Source: Chthoniobacterales bacterium
Lineage (GTDB): Bacteria; Verrucomicrobiota; Verrucomicrobiia; Chthoniobacterales; JACTMZ01
Length of the DNA stretch: 64,000 nucleotides
Direction: 5' to 3'
Assembly: GCA_018883245.1 (NCBI GenBank)
Contig: VEQL01000004.1
Location: forward strand, 62,001 to 126,000
The position numbers and the translations under genes were made by a program. Below, in pieces: positions 43,570 through 52,881 of the stretch (position 1 is the first letter of the stretch; each line of letters opens with the position of its first letter). The notes under the pieces are model-generated. The model was not told the DNA's origin and made no database searches. It was given only the letters and a program-made list of their open reading frames with translations.

Positions 43570-45983
43570 AACGGTCGTCGTATTTTCTTTTGGCTTTCAC
43601 GTCCGTGCTCTCCGCGCAGGAACCGGAGGTGCGACGTGCCGAGCCGGTGACCCCCGCATTGCCTGCCGATGTCCGCCGCGCCGAACCGGTGACAGCTCCC
43701 GCGGCCCCGGCCTCCGCCGTCGATGCGGCGACAGGGTTGGAGGAAGTTCGCGCCGCACCGTCCAGCGTGCTGCTCGATCCGACGTCGCAGATCCTTTCGC
43801 AAGCCAACGGATTTTACTCCCGCAAGATGTATGACCTCGCGGCGGCCAAATATCAGGAATTTCTCCAGTCGGGACGCCCCGGCCCGGATCGGCAGGCGGC
43901 GCTTTTTCGTTTGGGCGAGTCCCTTCGCGCGCTCCAACGGCCGGCCGAGGCGCTCGCGTCCTACCGTCAGCTCACGACGGACTTCAACTCGGGCGATTTT
44001 CTCGGTCCGGGCGCCTATCGCCTCGGGGAGATGCAGTATGCGGCGCGCGACTTCGACGGCGCGGCCGCGTCGTTCCGCATCGCCGCGCACCACGTGCGCG
44101 ACCCCAAGCTTCGACTCGCGGCCAAATTTTTCGAAGGGCGGGCGCTCGATGCCGCGGGGCGCAAGTTCGAGGCGCTTTCCGCCTACCGCGAAGTGGCGTC
44201 GCAGAAAGAGGACAATCCCTACCGCGAGCGAGCCATCTTCGACCTTGCCGACGCCGATGCGCGCGCCGGACTCACCGACGGGGCATTCCGCCAATTCAAA
44301 GGTCTCGCCGAGACCGCGCAAAATCCCACCGTCCGCACGAGCGCCGCGGTGAAGGCGGGATTGCTCGCCATCGACAACCGCGAGTTCGATTTGGCGCGTC
44401 CTTTGCTCGAGTCCGCGGCCAAAATTCCCGAGATGCCCGCGTGGAGCGGCGCCGCGCAGGCCGGCCTCGTGCGCCTCGATTACGAGTCGGACAACTACGA
44501 GTCCGCGGCCAAGAGGGCGGCGGAAATCCTGCCGCAGCTGCCGCCGGAGGCGAAACCCGAGGTGATGCTGCTCGCGGCCAACGCCCGCCGCCAACTCGGC
44601 CAGCAGTCGGAGGCGCTGGCGCTCTATGACAAACTCACGTCGGAGTTCCCCGACTCGAAATCCGCCAAGGACGCCGCATTCCACCGGCTGGTGAGCCTCG
44701 TGGCCCAGAAGGACGAGCGGGCGCTCAACCAGATCGAGGTGTTTCTGATGTCGTCCTCCGACGAGGATGAGCGGGCCAGAGCCTCCCTTCTCAAGGCGGA
44801 GCTGCTTTTCGGGCAGAACCGTTACGCCGAAGCCGCCGATCTCTACGCCAAGGCGGCCGCGTCTCCCGGCACGTCCAAATACCGGGCGGATGCCCTCTAC
44901 AAACTCGCCTGGTGCCGGATGCAGCAGAAGCAATACGACGATGCCGTCATGGTGCTCACGCGGTTCGTCCAGCAATTCCCCCGGCATCCGCTTGCCGCAT
45001 CCGCCTACGCGCAGAGGGCGATGGCGCAGTTGCAGACCGGACAAAAAGAGGCGGCGTTGGCGGATTTCGGCGCGATCATCGACAGCATGCGCGGCGCGAA
45101 GGAGCGCGAGGAAGCGATGATCCAGCGCGCCCTCTTGCTCGGCAGCATGCAGCGGCCGGCGGAGATGTCCGCGGCCTTCGAGCGGCTGCTCGCCGAATAC
45201 CCCGAAACCGGGTCGGCCGCGCAGGCCAACTTCTGGATCGGCTACCATGCGGAACAATCCAAAAAATACCGCGAAGCTGTGGGCCCGCTGGAGAAGGCGC
45301 GCGAATTGGACAAGGAAAAATACGGGGAGCGGGCCGGACTGAGGCTTCTCCTGTGCCATTACCAGCTCGGAGATCGCGAGGCTGCGGCGCGCGAGGCCAA
45401 AGCGCTGGGCGCGTCCAAGACTCCCGCCGAGGTAAGGCAGTGGCTGGGGACCTCCGCCCTCGAGGCCAAGGACTATGACACAGCCATCGAGTTTCTCGCC
45501 ACGCTGGCGGCGGCCGACGATGCACCCGAGGAGGTGCGCACGGCACTGGCGCAGGCGCAGATCGGCGCCGGAAAACCCGATGATGCGCGTCGCACCTTGG
45601 AGCAGCTGCTTCCCCGCGTTCACGAGCCCAAGGCCAAGGCCCGCGTCCACCTTCTGACGGCCGAGGCACTGATCGCGATGAAGGACGGGGCCAAGGCCAA
45701 GGAACATGCCGAGGAAGCGCTCCGCCTGCAGCCCGAAGGACGTGTCAATGCGGAGGCGCGGCTCGCCAACGGGCGGGCCCTGCTGGCGCAGGACCGCTAC
45801 GACGATGCCGCGCGCGCGTTCATGTCGGTCGCCCTGCTCTACGACGAGAAGGACATCACGCCTCAAGCGCTCGTCCTCGCGGAGCAGGCCTACCGCAAGG
45901 CGTCGAACCAGCCCGATGCGGATCGTGCCAAAGAGGAGCGCGAGCGACGCTATCCCGACTACAAGCCGGCCGCGTCGTCGTGA
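43566..45983 (+). CDS. Exported TPR-repeat protein
   Basis: 805 residues from an ATG overlapping the exbD stop. A signal peptide (about 1-17, ending SVLSAQ) and a Pro/Ala-rich linker precede a series of TPR-type helical hairpins from about residue 75 to the end. Recurrent signatures include YRADALYKLAWCRMQQKQYDDA, with variants spaced 34-37 residues. The domain resembles YbgF/BamD-like periplasmic TPR scaffolds that go with Tol/Exb systems. The exact partner is unknown. It is very Ala/Arg/Glu-rich with no enzymatic motif. Confidence 0.82.
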   Translation: MKRSSYFLLAFTSVLSAQEPEVRRAEPVTPALPADVRRAEPVTAPAAPASAVDAATGLEEVRAAPSSVLLDPTSQILSQANGFYSRKMYDLAAAKYQEFLQSGRPGPDRQAALFRLGESLRALQRPAEALASYRQLTTDFNSGDFLGPGAYRLGEMQYAARDFDGAAASFRIAAHHVRDPKLRLAAKFFEGRALDAAGRKFEALSAYREVASQKEDNPYRERAIFDLADADARAGLTDGAFRQFKGLAETAQNPTVRTSAAVKAGLLAIDNREFDLARPLLESAAKIPEMPAWSGAAQAGLVRLDYESDNYESAAKRAAEILPQLPPEAKPEVMLLAANARRQLGQQSEALALYDKLTSEFPDSKSAKDAAFHRLVSLVAQKDERALNQIEVFLMSSSDEDERARASLLKAELLFGQNRYAEAADLYAKAAASPGTSKYRADALYKLAWCRMQQKQYDDAVMVLTRFVQQFPRHPLAASAYAQRAMAQLQTGQKEAALADFGAIIDSMRGAKEREEAMIQRALLLGSMQRPAEMSAAFERLLAEYPETGSAAQANFWIGYHAEQSKKYREAVGPLEKARELDKEKYGERAGLRLLLCHYQLGDREAAAREAKALGASKTPAEVRQWLGTSALEAKDYDTAIEFLATLAAADDAPEEVRTALAQAQIGAGKPDDARRTLEQLLPRVHEPKAKARVHLLTAEALIAMKDGAKAKEHAEEALRLQPEGRVNAEARLANGRALLAQDRYDDAARAFMSVALLYDEKDITPQALVLAEQAYRKASNQPDADRAKEERERRYPDYKPAASS

Positions 45984-46558
45984 ACAGGGCGTTCACTCTG
46001 CCTGCGGGCGATTTCCGCGCGTTCATTTTCGACTGCGACGGCACGCTGGCCGACAACATGCATCTTCACTTCCAGGCGTGGAGTCGCGCGATGAACGACT
46101 TCGGCGGCACGTATCCGGAGGAACTTTTTTACCAATGGGGCGGTGTTCCGACGGCGGAGATTGTGCGGCGCTTGAATGCGAAGTTCGGCATTGCCCTCGA
46201 TGTGGACCGGGTCGTTGACCGCAAGGAGCACTATTACCGCGAGATGATCCCCGGCGTTCAGGCAAGGCAGGATGTCGTGGCCATTGCGCGCGAACACCAC
46301 GGCCGGATCCCCCTGGCCGTCGCCTCGGGCGGTCATCGCGATCTGGTGGACCGCACTTTGCGTGCTCTCGGGATTGACGAATTGTTCTCCGCGGTGATCG
46401 CGGCCGAGGATTACAACCGCGGCAAGCCGCATCCGGATCCGTTCCTTGTCGCCGCGCGGGTCGTGGGAGTTGAGCCCGAGCATTGCCTTGTGTTCGAAGA
46501 CACGGCGACCGGCGCCCAAGCTGCCAAAGCCGCCGGGATGGCGTGCGTGCTGGTCTGA
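45980..46558 (+). CDS. HAD-superfamily hydrolase, beta-phosphoglucomutase-like
   Basis: 192 residues from a GTG overlapping the TPR stop. Nucleophile motif FIFDCDGTLADN with the two catalytic aspartates, then motif II serine in LAVASGG, lysine in RGKPHPDPFL, and acidic motif VFEDTATGAQAAKAAGM. The helical cap between motifs I and II fits subfamily IA, phosphoglycolate/phosphoglucomutase type. The substrate cannot be read from sequence. It is the last gene of the leuB run and converges on the oxidoreductase gene. Confidence 0.87.
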   Translation: MNRAFTLPAGDFRAFIFDCDGTLADNMHLHFQAWSRAMNDFGGTYPEELFYQWGGVPTAEIVRRLNAKFGIALDVDRVVDRKEHYYREMIPGVQARQDVVAIAREHHGRIPLAVASGGHRDLVDRTLRALGIDELFSAVIAAEDYNRGKPHPDPFLVAARVVGVEPEHCLVFEDTATGAQAAKAAGMACVLV

Positions 46559-46578
46559 GCACGGTCTCGCCCCCGTGC
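46559..46578. terminator. Possible bidirectional hairpin terminator
   Basis: GCACGG (46559-46564) pairs with CCGTGC (46573-46578) across an 8-base loop. It lies between the convergent HAD and oxidoreductase genes, whose stops are 30 bp apart. There is no T-tract, so it would need Rho or act only weakly. Confidence 0.35.
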
Positions 46579-46589
46579 GGGCCGCGTTG

Positions 46590-47663
46590 TCAGAGCCGGA
46601 CCGTGCGCCCCGCCTCGTCGGACACGAAGCAGGCATCGAGGATCTTCTGGATTTCGGCGCCGCGTATGAAATCGGGCTGGCCGTTTCTCCCGCAACGCAC
46701 GGCGGAGATGAATCTCTGGTAAGTGGTTGGAACCGCAGGTGCTTTGACGGTTTTCCAGGCGAACTTGTCGATGTCCGGCCCGAGGCAGACTTCGAGCGAG
46801 TCGGTCGATTTGTCGAGATCGATGCGCAGGCCTCCCTTGGTGCCGTGCAGGCGGAGCAAAAGCGAGTTGGCTTGTCCGGTTGCCCAGCGTGTGGCGTGGA
46901 TCGCGCCGAGTGCGCCGTTGGCAAACTCGACGGTGACGAGTGCCGAATCGTTGGCATCGAGCGTGTAAGCGCCGCGCTTTTTGCCTTTGAGCGAGGTGAA
47001 CGTTTTCAGCCGCGCATTGGCCGACCGAACCGGTCCGACGGGAAAGGTCGCGAAGTCAATGATGTGCACGCCGATATCACCCAGCACGCCTTTGCTTCCG
47101 TGTTTCGAGGAGAGCCGCCATAGCCAGGCGGGGTTGGTCTTCCAGTCTCCCCAGGCCTTCGCGGTGAGCCAGCTCTGCAGATAACTTGCCTCGACATGAA
47201 CGATGTCGCCGAGTTTGCCTTCACGGACCAATTCGCGCGCCATCTGGATGGCCGGTGCGTTGCGGTAGGAGAAGTTGACCATGTTCACGAGGCCCGCTTT
47301 GACGGCCGCCCGGGCCATTTTTCGCGCGGCGGGATAATCGGTCGCCAGCGGCTTTTCGCAGAAGACATGACACCCGGCTGCGATGGCCCGGAGCGTGAGC
47401 GGTGCGTGGAGGCTGTCGGGAGTGACGTTGGACACGGCGTCGGGTTTCACCTCGCGCAGCAACCGCCCGAAATCGGTGAAAACCGCCGCCGAGGGCGAGT
47501 GCTTGGCGGCGAATTCCCGCGCGCGCCCGGCGTCGATGTCGCACACCGCGACGAGTTCGACGCCTTTGTCCTTGAGGAATTCCCCAGCATGGAAGTTAGC
47601 CATCCCGCCGGTCCCGACGATTGCCAAGCGAACCTTTTTGGTGTGCCGCGGTTTGTTTTTCAT
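46590..47663 (-). CDS. Gfo/Idh/MocA-family oxidoreductase
   Basis: 357 residues. The N-terminal Rossmann domain begins RLAIVGTGGMANFHAGEF. CEKPLATDYPAARKM carries the family EKP motif with the catalytic lysine. The C-terminal alpha/beta domain includes DIGVHIIDFATF, with D and H in the typical active-site pair. These enzymes use NAD(P) on sugars or related polyols. The substrate is not assigned. The gene stands alone and is divergent from the TSUP permease. Confidence 0.9.
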   Translation of the reverse strand: MKNKPRHTKKVRLAIVGTGGMANFHAGEFLKDKGVELVAVCDIDAGRAREFAAKHSPSAAVFTDFGRLLREVKPDAVSNVTPDSLHAPLTLRAIAAGCHVFCEKPLATDYPAARKMARAAVKAGLVNMVNFSYRNAPAIQMARELVREGKLGDIVHVEASYLQSWLTAKAWGDWKTNPAWLWRLSSKHGSKGVLGDIGVHIIDFATFPVGPVRSANARLKTFTSLKGKKRGAYTLDANDSALVTVEFANGALGAIHATRWATGQANSLLLRLHGTKGGLRIDLDKSTDSLEVCLGPDIDKFAWKTVKAPAVPTTYQRFISAVRCGRNGQPDFIRGAEIQKILDACFVSDEAGRTVRL

Positions 47664-47770
47664 GGATGCAGGGAAAAATTTAGCAGTTGAAGGGGCGAAT
47701 GCACGACAATGGCGCGGCCACCCGTGTTTGCATCACCGCCGGTGTGCGTCTATGACTTCCGCGGTTATCC

Positions 47771-48556
47771 ATGGACTATCTCCTCGTTTCCGTCGTGGCG
47801 GCGGGGGCTTCGATGCTGACCCTTTTGTCGGGTTTCGGCTTGGGGACCATCCTCATGCCGGTCTTCGCGTTGTTTTTCCCGGTGCCGGCGGCGATTGCCG
47901 CGACGGCGGTGGTTCATCTGGCCAACAATCTTTTCAAAATCGTCCTGCTGGGTCGACGGGCCGATTGGCCCGTGGTGCTGCGTTTCGGGTTGCCGTCGGC
48001 GTTGGCGGCCGCGGCCGGCGCGGGCGCCTTGGTGTATTTCGCCGACCTTCCCTCGCTCGCCGGCTACGAGCTGCTCGGGCGGACGCGCGAAGTCACGCCC
48101 GTCAAGCTGGTCATCGGCGTGGTCATTTTGTTTTTCGCCGTGCTGGAGCTGATCCCGTCTTTCGCGAAATTGGCTTTGCCGCGGCGCTATCTCGCGGTCG
48201 GCGGACTTCTTTCGGGATTTTTCGGCGGGCTCTCGGGAAACCAGGGTGCGCTGCGCTCGGCATTCCTCATCAAGGCGGGCCTGGGCAAAGAGGCCTTCGT
48301 GGCAACCGGCGTGGTTTGCGCGGTGATTGTCGATGTGGTGCGTTTGGCCGTTTACGGCGGGGGCTCGCTCTGGGCGCATTTCAATCTCCTCGCATCCGGC
48401 GTGGCCGGTCCGGTGGCGGTGGCGATCGTGGCCGCGTTCGCCGGCGCCTGTTTCGGCGCACGGGTGCTTGAAAAAATCACTTACCGTGCGGTGCGGCTGA
48501 TTGTCGCCGCCGGAATGATGCTCGTCGGCATCGGATTGGCCGCGGGACTGATCTGA
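47771..48556 (+). CDS. TSUP (TauE/SafE) family permease
   Basis: 261 residues with about seven to eight hydrophobic segments. Family features: the first helix with GFGLGTILMPVFALFFPV, IAATAVVHLANNLFK, and the second-half repeat LLSGFFGGLSGNQGALRSAFL. TSUP proteins export sulfite, sulfoacetate or other organosulfur and carboxylic anions. The substrate cannot be inferred. It converges on argF with an intervening short hairpin. Confidence 0.9.
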   Translation: MDYLLVSVVAAGASMLTLLSGFGLGTILMPVFALFFPVPAAIAATAVVHLANNLFKIVLLGRRADWPVVLRFGLPSALAAAAGAGALVYFADLPSLAGYELLGRTREVTPVKLVIGVVILFFAVLELIPSFAKLALPRRYLAVGGLLSGFFGGLSGNQGALRSAFLIKAGLGKEAFVATGVVCAVIVDVVRLAVYGGGSLWAHFNLLASGVAGPVAVAIVAAFAGACFGARVLEKITYRAVRLIVAAGMMLVGIGLAAGLI

Positions 48557-48570
48557 ACCGGCGCCCGGTT
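48556..48570. terminator. Short hairpin between convergent genes
   Basis: AACCGG (48556-48561), loop CGC, CCGGTT (48565-48570), followed on the plus strand by ATTT. It spans the 12-bp gap between the permease and argF stops. A weak terminator for the plus-strand transcript is plausible. Confidence 0.4.
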
Positions 48571-49465
48571 ATTTCTCGAGCAGGGTGAGGACGGCCTTTT
48601 GCGTGTGCAGGCGGTTTTCGGCCTGGTCGAAGATGGTTTGCGCGTTGGTCTCGAAAACTTCCTCGGAGATTTCCTTGCCGCGGTATGCGGGAAGGCAGTG
48701 CATGACGAGCGGCGAGCCTCCGGCCGCCTCAACCGCGGCGCGATTGATCTGGTAGCCGCCGAATTGCGCGGCGCGGAACGCGGCCTCGTCCTCCTTGCCC
48801 ATGCTGACCCACACGTCGGTGTAGAGGACGTCCGCACCTTTGCACGCAGCAGCCACATCGGACGTCACGGTGATGTCGCCGCCGGAGCGCGCGACAAGTT
48901 CGCCGGGAGGCTGGAAGCGGGGCGGGGCGGCGATGCGCAGGCTGAAACCGCACCGTGCGGCCGCCCAGATCCACGAGCGGGCGACGTTGCAATCCCCGTC
49001 GCCGATGAAGGCAACCTTGAGACCGTCGAGCGATCCGCGTTTTTCGGTGATGGTGAAAAGGTCGCTGAGAATCTGGCAGGGGTGCTCGGCGTCGGTGAGG
49101 GCATTGACCGTGCGAAGGCCGCTGAGCGCCGCGAACTCGGCGACATCGTATTGCGCGTAGGTGCGGATGATCGCGCCTTGGACCATGCGCCCCAGGACGC
49201 GCGCGGTGTCGCGGATCGGTTCGCCGCGTCCGAGCTGGATCTCGTTGGCCGAAAGAAAAATCGGTTGCCCGCCCAATTCGCGGATGCCGACCTCGAAGCT
49301 CAGTCGCGTGCGGGTCGATGACTTGGAAAAAATGAGCGCCCAGCATTCGCCGGCGAGCGGGGCATCGGGATGCGTCCCGCGCAGGCGCTTCATTTCGCCG
49401 GCGTGCGCGACGATGCGTGCGATTTCCGCCGCGTCCAACGACTCGATGTCGAGCAGGTTCTTCAT
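48569..49465 (-). CDS. argF: Ornithine carbamoyltransferase
   Basis: 298 residues from ATG 49465. It transfers the carbamoyl group to ornithine in arginine synthesis. Seen: carbamoyl-phosphate motif SKSSTRTRLSFE, HPCQILSD, ornithine-contact region DVWVSMGKEDE, and catalytic cysteine in MHCLPAYRG. An earlier in-frame extension runs through argD and lacks homology. The start lies 13 bp after argD, giving an argD-argF operon. Confidence 0.95.
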   Translation of the reverse strand: MKNLLDIESLDAAEIARIVAHAGEMKRLRGTHPDAPLAGECWALIFSKSSTRTRLSFEVGIRELGGQPIFLSANEIQLGRGEPIRDTARVLGRMVQGAIIRTYAQYDVAEFAALSGLRTVNALTDAEHPCQILSDLFTITEKRGSLDGLKVAFIGDGDCNVARSWIWAAARCGFSLRIAAPPRFQPPGELVARSGGDITVTSDVAAACKGADVLYTDVWVSMGKEDEAAFRAAQFGGYQINRAAVEAAGGSPLVMHCLPAYRGKEISEEVFETNAQTIFDQAENRLHTQKAVLTLLEK

Positions 49466-49478
49466 GTCCGCGACGAGG

Positions 49479-50717
49479 TTAGCTGGCCGGCCCGGCAACT
49501 GCGAGCACCTCGCGCAGGATGCCCACGGCCTCGTCGCATTCGGCCCCGGTGACATTGAGCGGGGGAAGCAGCCGTATGACGTTCTCCCCCGCGGGCACGA
49601 CGAGCAAGCCATGCTCGATGAGCTTGAGTGTCAGCCGCAACGCGGGCGGGCGTGGGTCCGATCCGGTGCTGTCCTTCCAGCGGAAATCGCGCAGGGCCAC
49701 GCCGAGCAAAAGTCCGGCGCCGCGCAACTCTTCGACCAACGGTGATTTCAAACCGTCGATCGCGGCGCGCAGCCGGGCGCCATGCTCTCTGGCATTTGCC
49801 AGCAGGTCTTCCTTTTCGATGGTGTCGAGGACGCACCGCGCTGCGGCGCAGGCGAGCGGCGATCCGCCGTAGGTTGTGCCGTGGGTTCCGGGCCCGAGTA
49901 GATCCGCCAGATTTTCGCGCAACCAGAAAGCGCCGAGGGGAAAGCCGCCCCCTATGCCTTTGGCCCAGCTGATGGCATCCGGTGCGGCGTCCGGCGCGCC
50001 CGTGGCGTGCCAGCCGTGCCAATGCCCGGTGCGCCCGAGTCCGCACTGGACTTCGTCATAAAGCAGCAGCATGCCGCGCTCGTCGCACAGTTCGCGCAAG
50101 GCGCGGAGGAAATCCGCCGGCATAACTTTCACGCCGCCTTCTCCCTGGATCGGCTCCACGAGGACGGCGGCCGCGCGGGGACCCGCGGCATTGGCCACGC
50201 ATTCGATGCGCGCCGGCACATTGATGAATCCTTCCACCGGCGGGCCGAACCCCAGCTTCACCTTGATCTGCCCGGTGGCGGCGATGCCGCCGAGGGTGCG
50301 TCCGTGGAACGACCCGTCGAGCGTGATGATCTCGTTGCGCCGCTGCGGCGAACCATGTTTGCGGGCGAGTTTGTAGAGCCCCTCGTTGGCCTCGGCGCCG
50401 CTGTTGCAGAAAAAAATCCTGCCCGGCATTCCCATGATCGCGTTGATCTTCGCGGCCAGCTCCGCCTGCGGGCGGTTGAGGAAAAGATTGGAGACATGGA
50501 TGAGCCGCGCCGCCTGCCCGGCGATGGCCTTTTGCATGGCCGGATGAGCATGGCCGAGCGAATTGACCGCGATCCCGGAGGTGAAATCGAGGTAAGCACG
50601 TCCGTCTTCGTCCCAGACGCGCGTGCCTTCACCGCGTTCGAGCGCGACCGGGAAGCGGGCATAGGTGGCGAGCACATTTTGCCCGTAGAGATCGGACGTG
50701 GCGGCGCGAGTGGCCAT
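49479..50717 (-). CDS. argD: Acetylornithine aminotransferase
   Basis: 412 residues from ATG 50717; a TTG at 50762 is possible but less likely. It is a class III PLP aminotransferase converting N-acetylglutamate semialdehyde to N-acetylornithine. Seen: FTSGIAVNSLGHAHPAM, FFCNSGAEANEGLYKLARK, DEVQCGLGRTGHWHGW, and the PLP lysine in ISWAKGIGGGFPLGA. The neighbour argF supports the arginine role over a general omega-transaminase. Confidence 0.94.
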   Translation of the reverse strand: MATRAATSDLYGQNVLATYARFPVALERGEGTRVWDEDGRAYLDFTSGIAVNSLGHAHPAMQKAIAGQAARLIHVSNLFLNRPQAELAAKINAIMGMPGRIFFCNSGAEANEGLYKLARKHGSPQRRNEIITLDGSFHGRTLGGIAATGQIKVKLGFGPPVEGFINVPARIECVANAAGPRAAAVLVEPIQGEGGVKVMPADFLRALRELCDERGMLLLYDEVQCGLGRTGHWHGWHATGAPDAAPDAISWAKGIGGGFPLGAFWLRENLADLLGPGTHGTTYGGSPLACAAARCVLDTIEKEDLLANAREHGARLRAAIDGLKSPLVEELRGAGLLLGVALRDFRWKDSTGSDPRPPALRLTLKLIEHGLLVVPAGENVIRLLPPLNVTGAECDEAVGILREVLAVAGPAS

Positions 50718-50804
50718 GGTGCGGGGATGGTAAAGCGCGACGGGGCGCGGACGAAAGGCCAAAGGGCGGCGGAGGGCTTGACGGTGTATCCAGACGTGCG
50801 TTGC

Positions 50805-51707
50805 ATGGGCGATGTCATGAGGCGATCGGGATCCGGAAAGTTGCGTTCAGCGATCGTGATTTCCTTTGCCGCGGGAGCGGCATTTCTGGCGGGACTTGTC
50901 GCGGCCAAGCTGTCATCCCCCCGGTCCGAAGCGGCGCACGCTCCGCAGGTGCCCTCGGCGCAGAGACAAAAGGCGCTCGAGCACGTGGAGGCGGCTTTGT
51001 CCGCGCGTTTCACCGGTCGCCACCTCGAAGCGCTGGACCAATTTCGTAAAGCCGCCAGCTTGGATCCGTCCCTGCGGGGCCTGCAGTGCGAGACGGGGCT
51101 GACGCAGATGCATCTCGGCGACTTTGATGCAGCGGAAGCCTCGGCGCGCCGATCGATCGAACTCGGCGAGGAGAAAAGCAATGCGTTCGCCTTGCTCGGG
51201 CTGATCGCTCTGGAGAGGTCCCGCGGCTCCGGGCAACCCTCGGCGGCACGCGAAGCCGTCATGCAAAATGTGCAGGCGTCGCGCGCGGCCGACCCGCTGA
51301 ACAGCATGCCCCTCTACGTCCTCGGCGAGTTTCACCGCGCGGTCGGGGAGGAGGAACCGGCGGTGGAAGCCTACCGCATGGCCTTGGATAGGGTGTCCGA
51401 GTCCGACAGCATTCTGGTCTCGACGGTCAAGGCCGGCCTGACCGGAATGCAGCTCGACTACAAGCCGGGTTCGCCACCATACAAGATCCAGCAGATCAAC
51501 GGCATACAGCGTCCGGAGGAGCTCTTTTTTGCCGCGGCGGATGCGCTGCTTCGCGGTGACAAAGCGGCCGCTGCAGCGTTTCTCTCGGAGGCCCATGAAA
51601 AGCTGCCGGAACCCCTTTTCAAAGCCCTGTTGCAAGATCCCATATTTCAAGATTATGCTATCGGAGTTTTGTCGGACCCCACTGGACCGTCGAACCCCCA
51701 ACCATGA
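50805..51707 (+). CDS. Membrane-anchored TPR protein at head of secretion operon
   Basis: 300 residues from ATG 50805 (alternative ATG at 50817). The N-terminal membrane helix (about 15-38) contains VISFAAGAAFLAGLVAA. TPR hairpins follow (about 50-200: ALDQFRKAASLDPSLRGLQ, GDFDAAEASARRSIELG, AVEAYRMALDRV). The C-terminal part is less regular. The stop overlaps the next start by ATGA. It leads directly into the type II secretion genes, so an assembly or scaffold role is a fair guess. Confidence 0.78.
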   Translation: MGDVMRRSGSGKLRSAIVISFAAGAAFLAGLVAAKLSSPRSEAAHAPQVPSAQRQKALEHVEAALSARFTGRHLEALDQFRKAASLDPSLRGLQCETGLTQMHLGDFDAAEASARRSIELGEEKSNAFALLGLIALERSRGSGQPSAAREAVMQNVQASRAADPLNSMPLYVLGEFHRAVGEEEPAVEAYRMALDRVSESDSILVSTVKAGLTGMQLDYKPGSPPYKIQQINGIQRPEELFFAAADALLRGDKAAAAAFLSEAHEKLPEPLFKALLQDPIFQDYAIGVLSDPTGPSNPQP

Positions 51708-52837
51708 TCGCCCGAATCAGCAAGCCCTTGGTGTCGTCCGTCGTCGCGGTCGTGCTCGGCGCTTTTGCGGCGCGGGCGGGGGACGACATGGTGTTCACTG
51801 CGGACCTGCCTTTCGATGCGTCCCAAGCTCTGCCGGTGTGGATGCACGGTCCCCCGGTGTCGGCGCCCGGCGCCGGAGCACGCGTGGCGTTCCGTCTCTC
51901 CCCTCCCGCCGATCGCGACCTGCTCGTGCATTTTGTTTTCGACGAGACGGAGGGGGGCGGCCTGCGCGTCGAGTGGTTGCGCGACGGATCCGGAACCCCG
52001 GAAGTCATCTCGGAAAATTTGGGCGAAGGACTCGGCGTGCCCAACCAGCGGCCGCTGCTCATCAGCGCCTCGCGCTTGGGCGGCAACGGAACACTGCTCC
52101 TGCAAGGCGGTGCGAATCTCAACGTCAACCGCGTCAAGTTCGAGTGGGTTTCCGAGCGCACGATGCTTGCCTCGACCACGTGCTACGTTCCCGTGGTTGT
52201 GACGGCCTCGCGGCTGACGCTTGCGGAAGCGGATGTTGACGGAGGACCGCGCCGGGCATTGCAGGACGAGTGGCGCGATCGCGTGGTCCGTGCGGCCCTC
52301 ACCGAGGGAGCCGAACTTCTCACTCCTTCGCTCGAACTGGTTTCGACTCTCGAGCAAGCACCGACCAAGGCGCGGCTCGAGGCGTCTTTCGCCGGTGTGT
52401 TTTTCGATCAGGAGGTATGGCTGCTGATCAACAACCAGGAAGTCGGACCGATGGCCATTGATGTGCCGACGCTCGAGGATCCCGGGCATTTGCCCGGGCC
52501 CGACCAGCGGGGGGTTTTTGCCGGATGGCGCAAGGCCTCGATCCACATTCCCGCCGAACTTCTTTTGCCGGGCGAAAACTCCGTCCTGCTCGAGCTTCGT
52601 TCGCCGGTCAATTCCAACTACCGCAACCGCACCTTCGTGCGCGATGCGGTGCTCGAACTTTCCTATCCGCCTCCGGTGAAAGAGCCGGATCTTTCCCTCC
52701 CGTTGCGCGACGTGCCCGTGGAACCCGAACCGCACGCGGGTGAGGAGGCCCCGCTGCCTCCCGTGGTTCCGCCCTCCGCGCCCGGTCCCGCCGACGCGCT
52801 CAACAGCTTCTGGCAAAGCGGCGCCGGTTCCTTCTGA
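51704..52837 (+). CDS. Exported protein of unknown function in secretion operon
   Basis: 377 residues. The signal peptide (about 1-25) ends FAARAGDD. The body looks beta-rich (VAFRLSPPADRDLLVHFVF, LRVEWLRDG, ENSVLLELRSPVNSNYRNRT), with carbohydrate-binding-like folds possible. The C-terminal 60 residues are Pro-rich, followed by DALNSFWQSGAGSF. No family recognised. The start is coupled to the TPR gene, and gspG starts 44 bp after its stop. It could be a periplasmic accessory factor or a substrate of the secretion system. Confidence 0.7.
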   Translation: MIARISKPLVSSVVAVVLGAFAARAGDDMVFTADLPFDASQALPVWMHGPPVSAPGAGARVAFRLSPPADRDLLVHFVFDETEGGGLRVEWLRDGSGTPEVISENLGEGLGVPNQRPLLISASRLGGNGTLLLQGGANLNVNRVKFEWVSERTMLASTTCYVPVVVTASRLTLAEADVDGGPRRALQDEWRDRVVRAALTEGAELLTPSLELVSTLEQAPTKARLEASFAGVFFDQEVWLLINNQEVGPMAIDVPTLEDPGHLPGPDQRGVFAGWRKASIHIPAELLLPGENSVLLELRSPVNSNYRNRTFVRDAVLELSYPPPVKEPDLSLPLRDVPVEPEPHAGEEAPLPPVVPPSAPGPADALNSFWQSGAGSF

Positions 52838-52881
52838 CCGCTGTTTTGACAACGGGGGCGGCGACCGCCATCTTTTCTCCA

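Noticed and set aside
43482-45866. Long open frame (about 794 codons) on the minus strand over the TPR gene
   Set aside because: The plus-strand gene has a signal peptide, TPR periodicity and coupled start and stop codons. The antisense product shows no domain.
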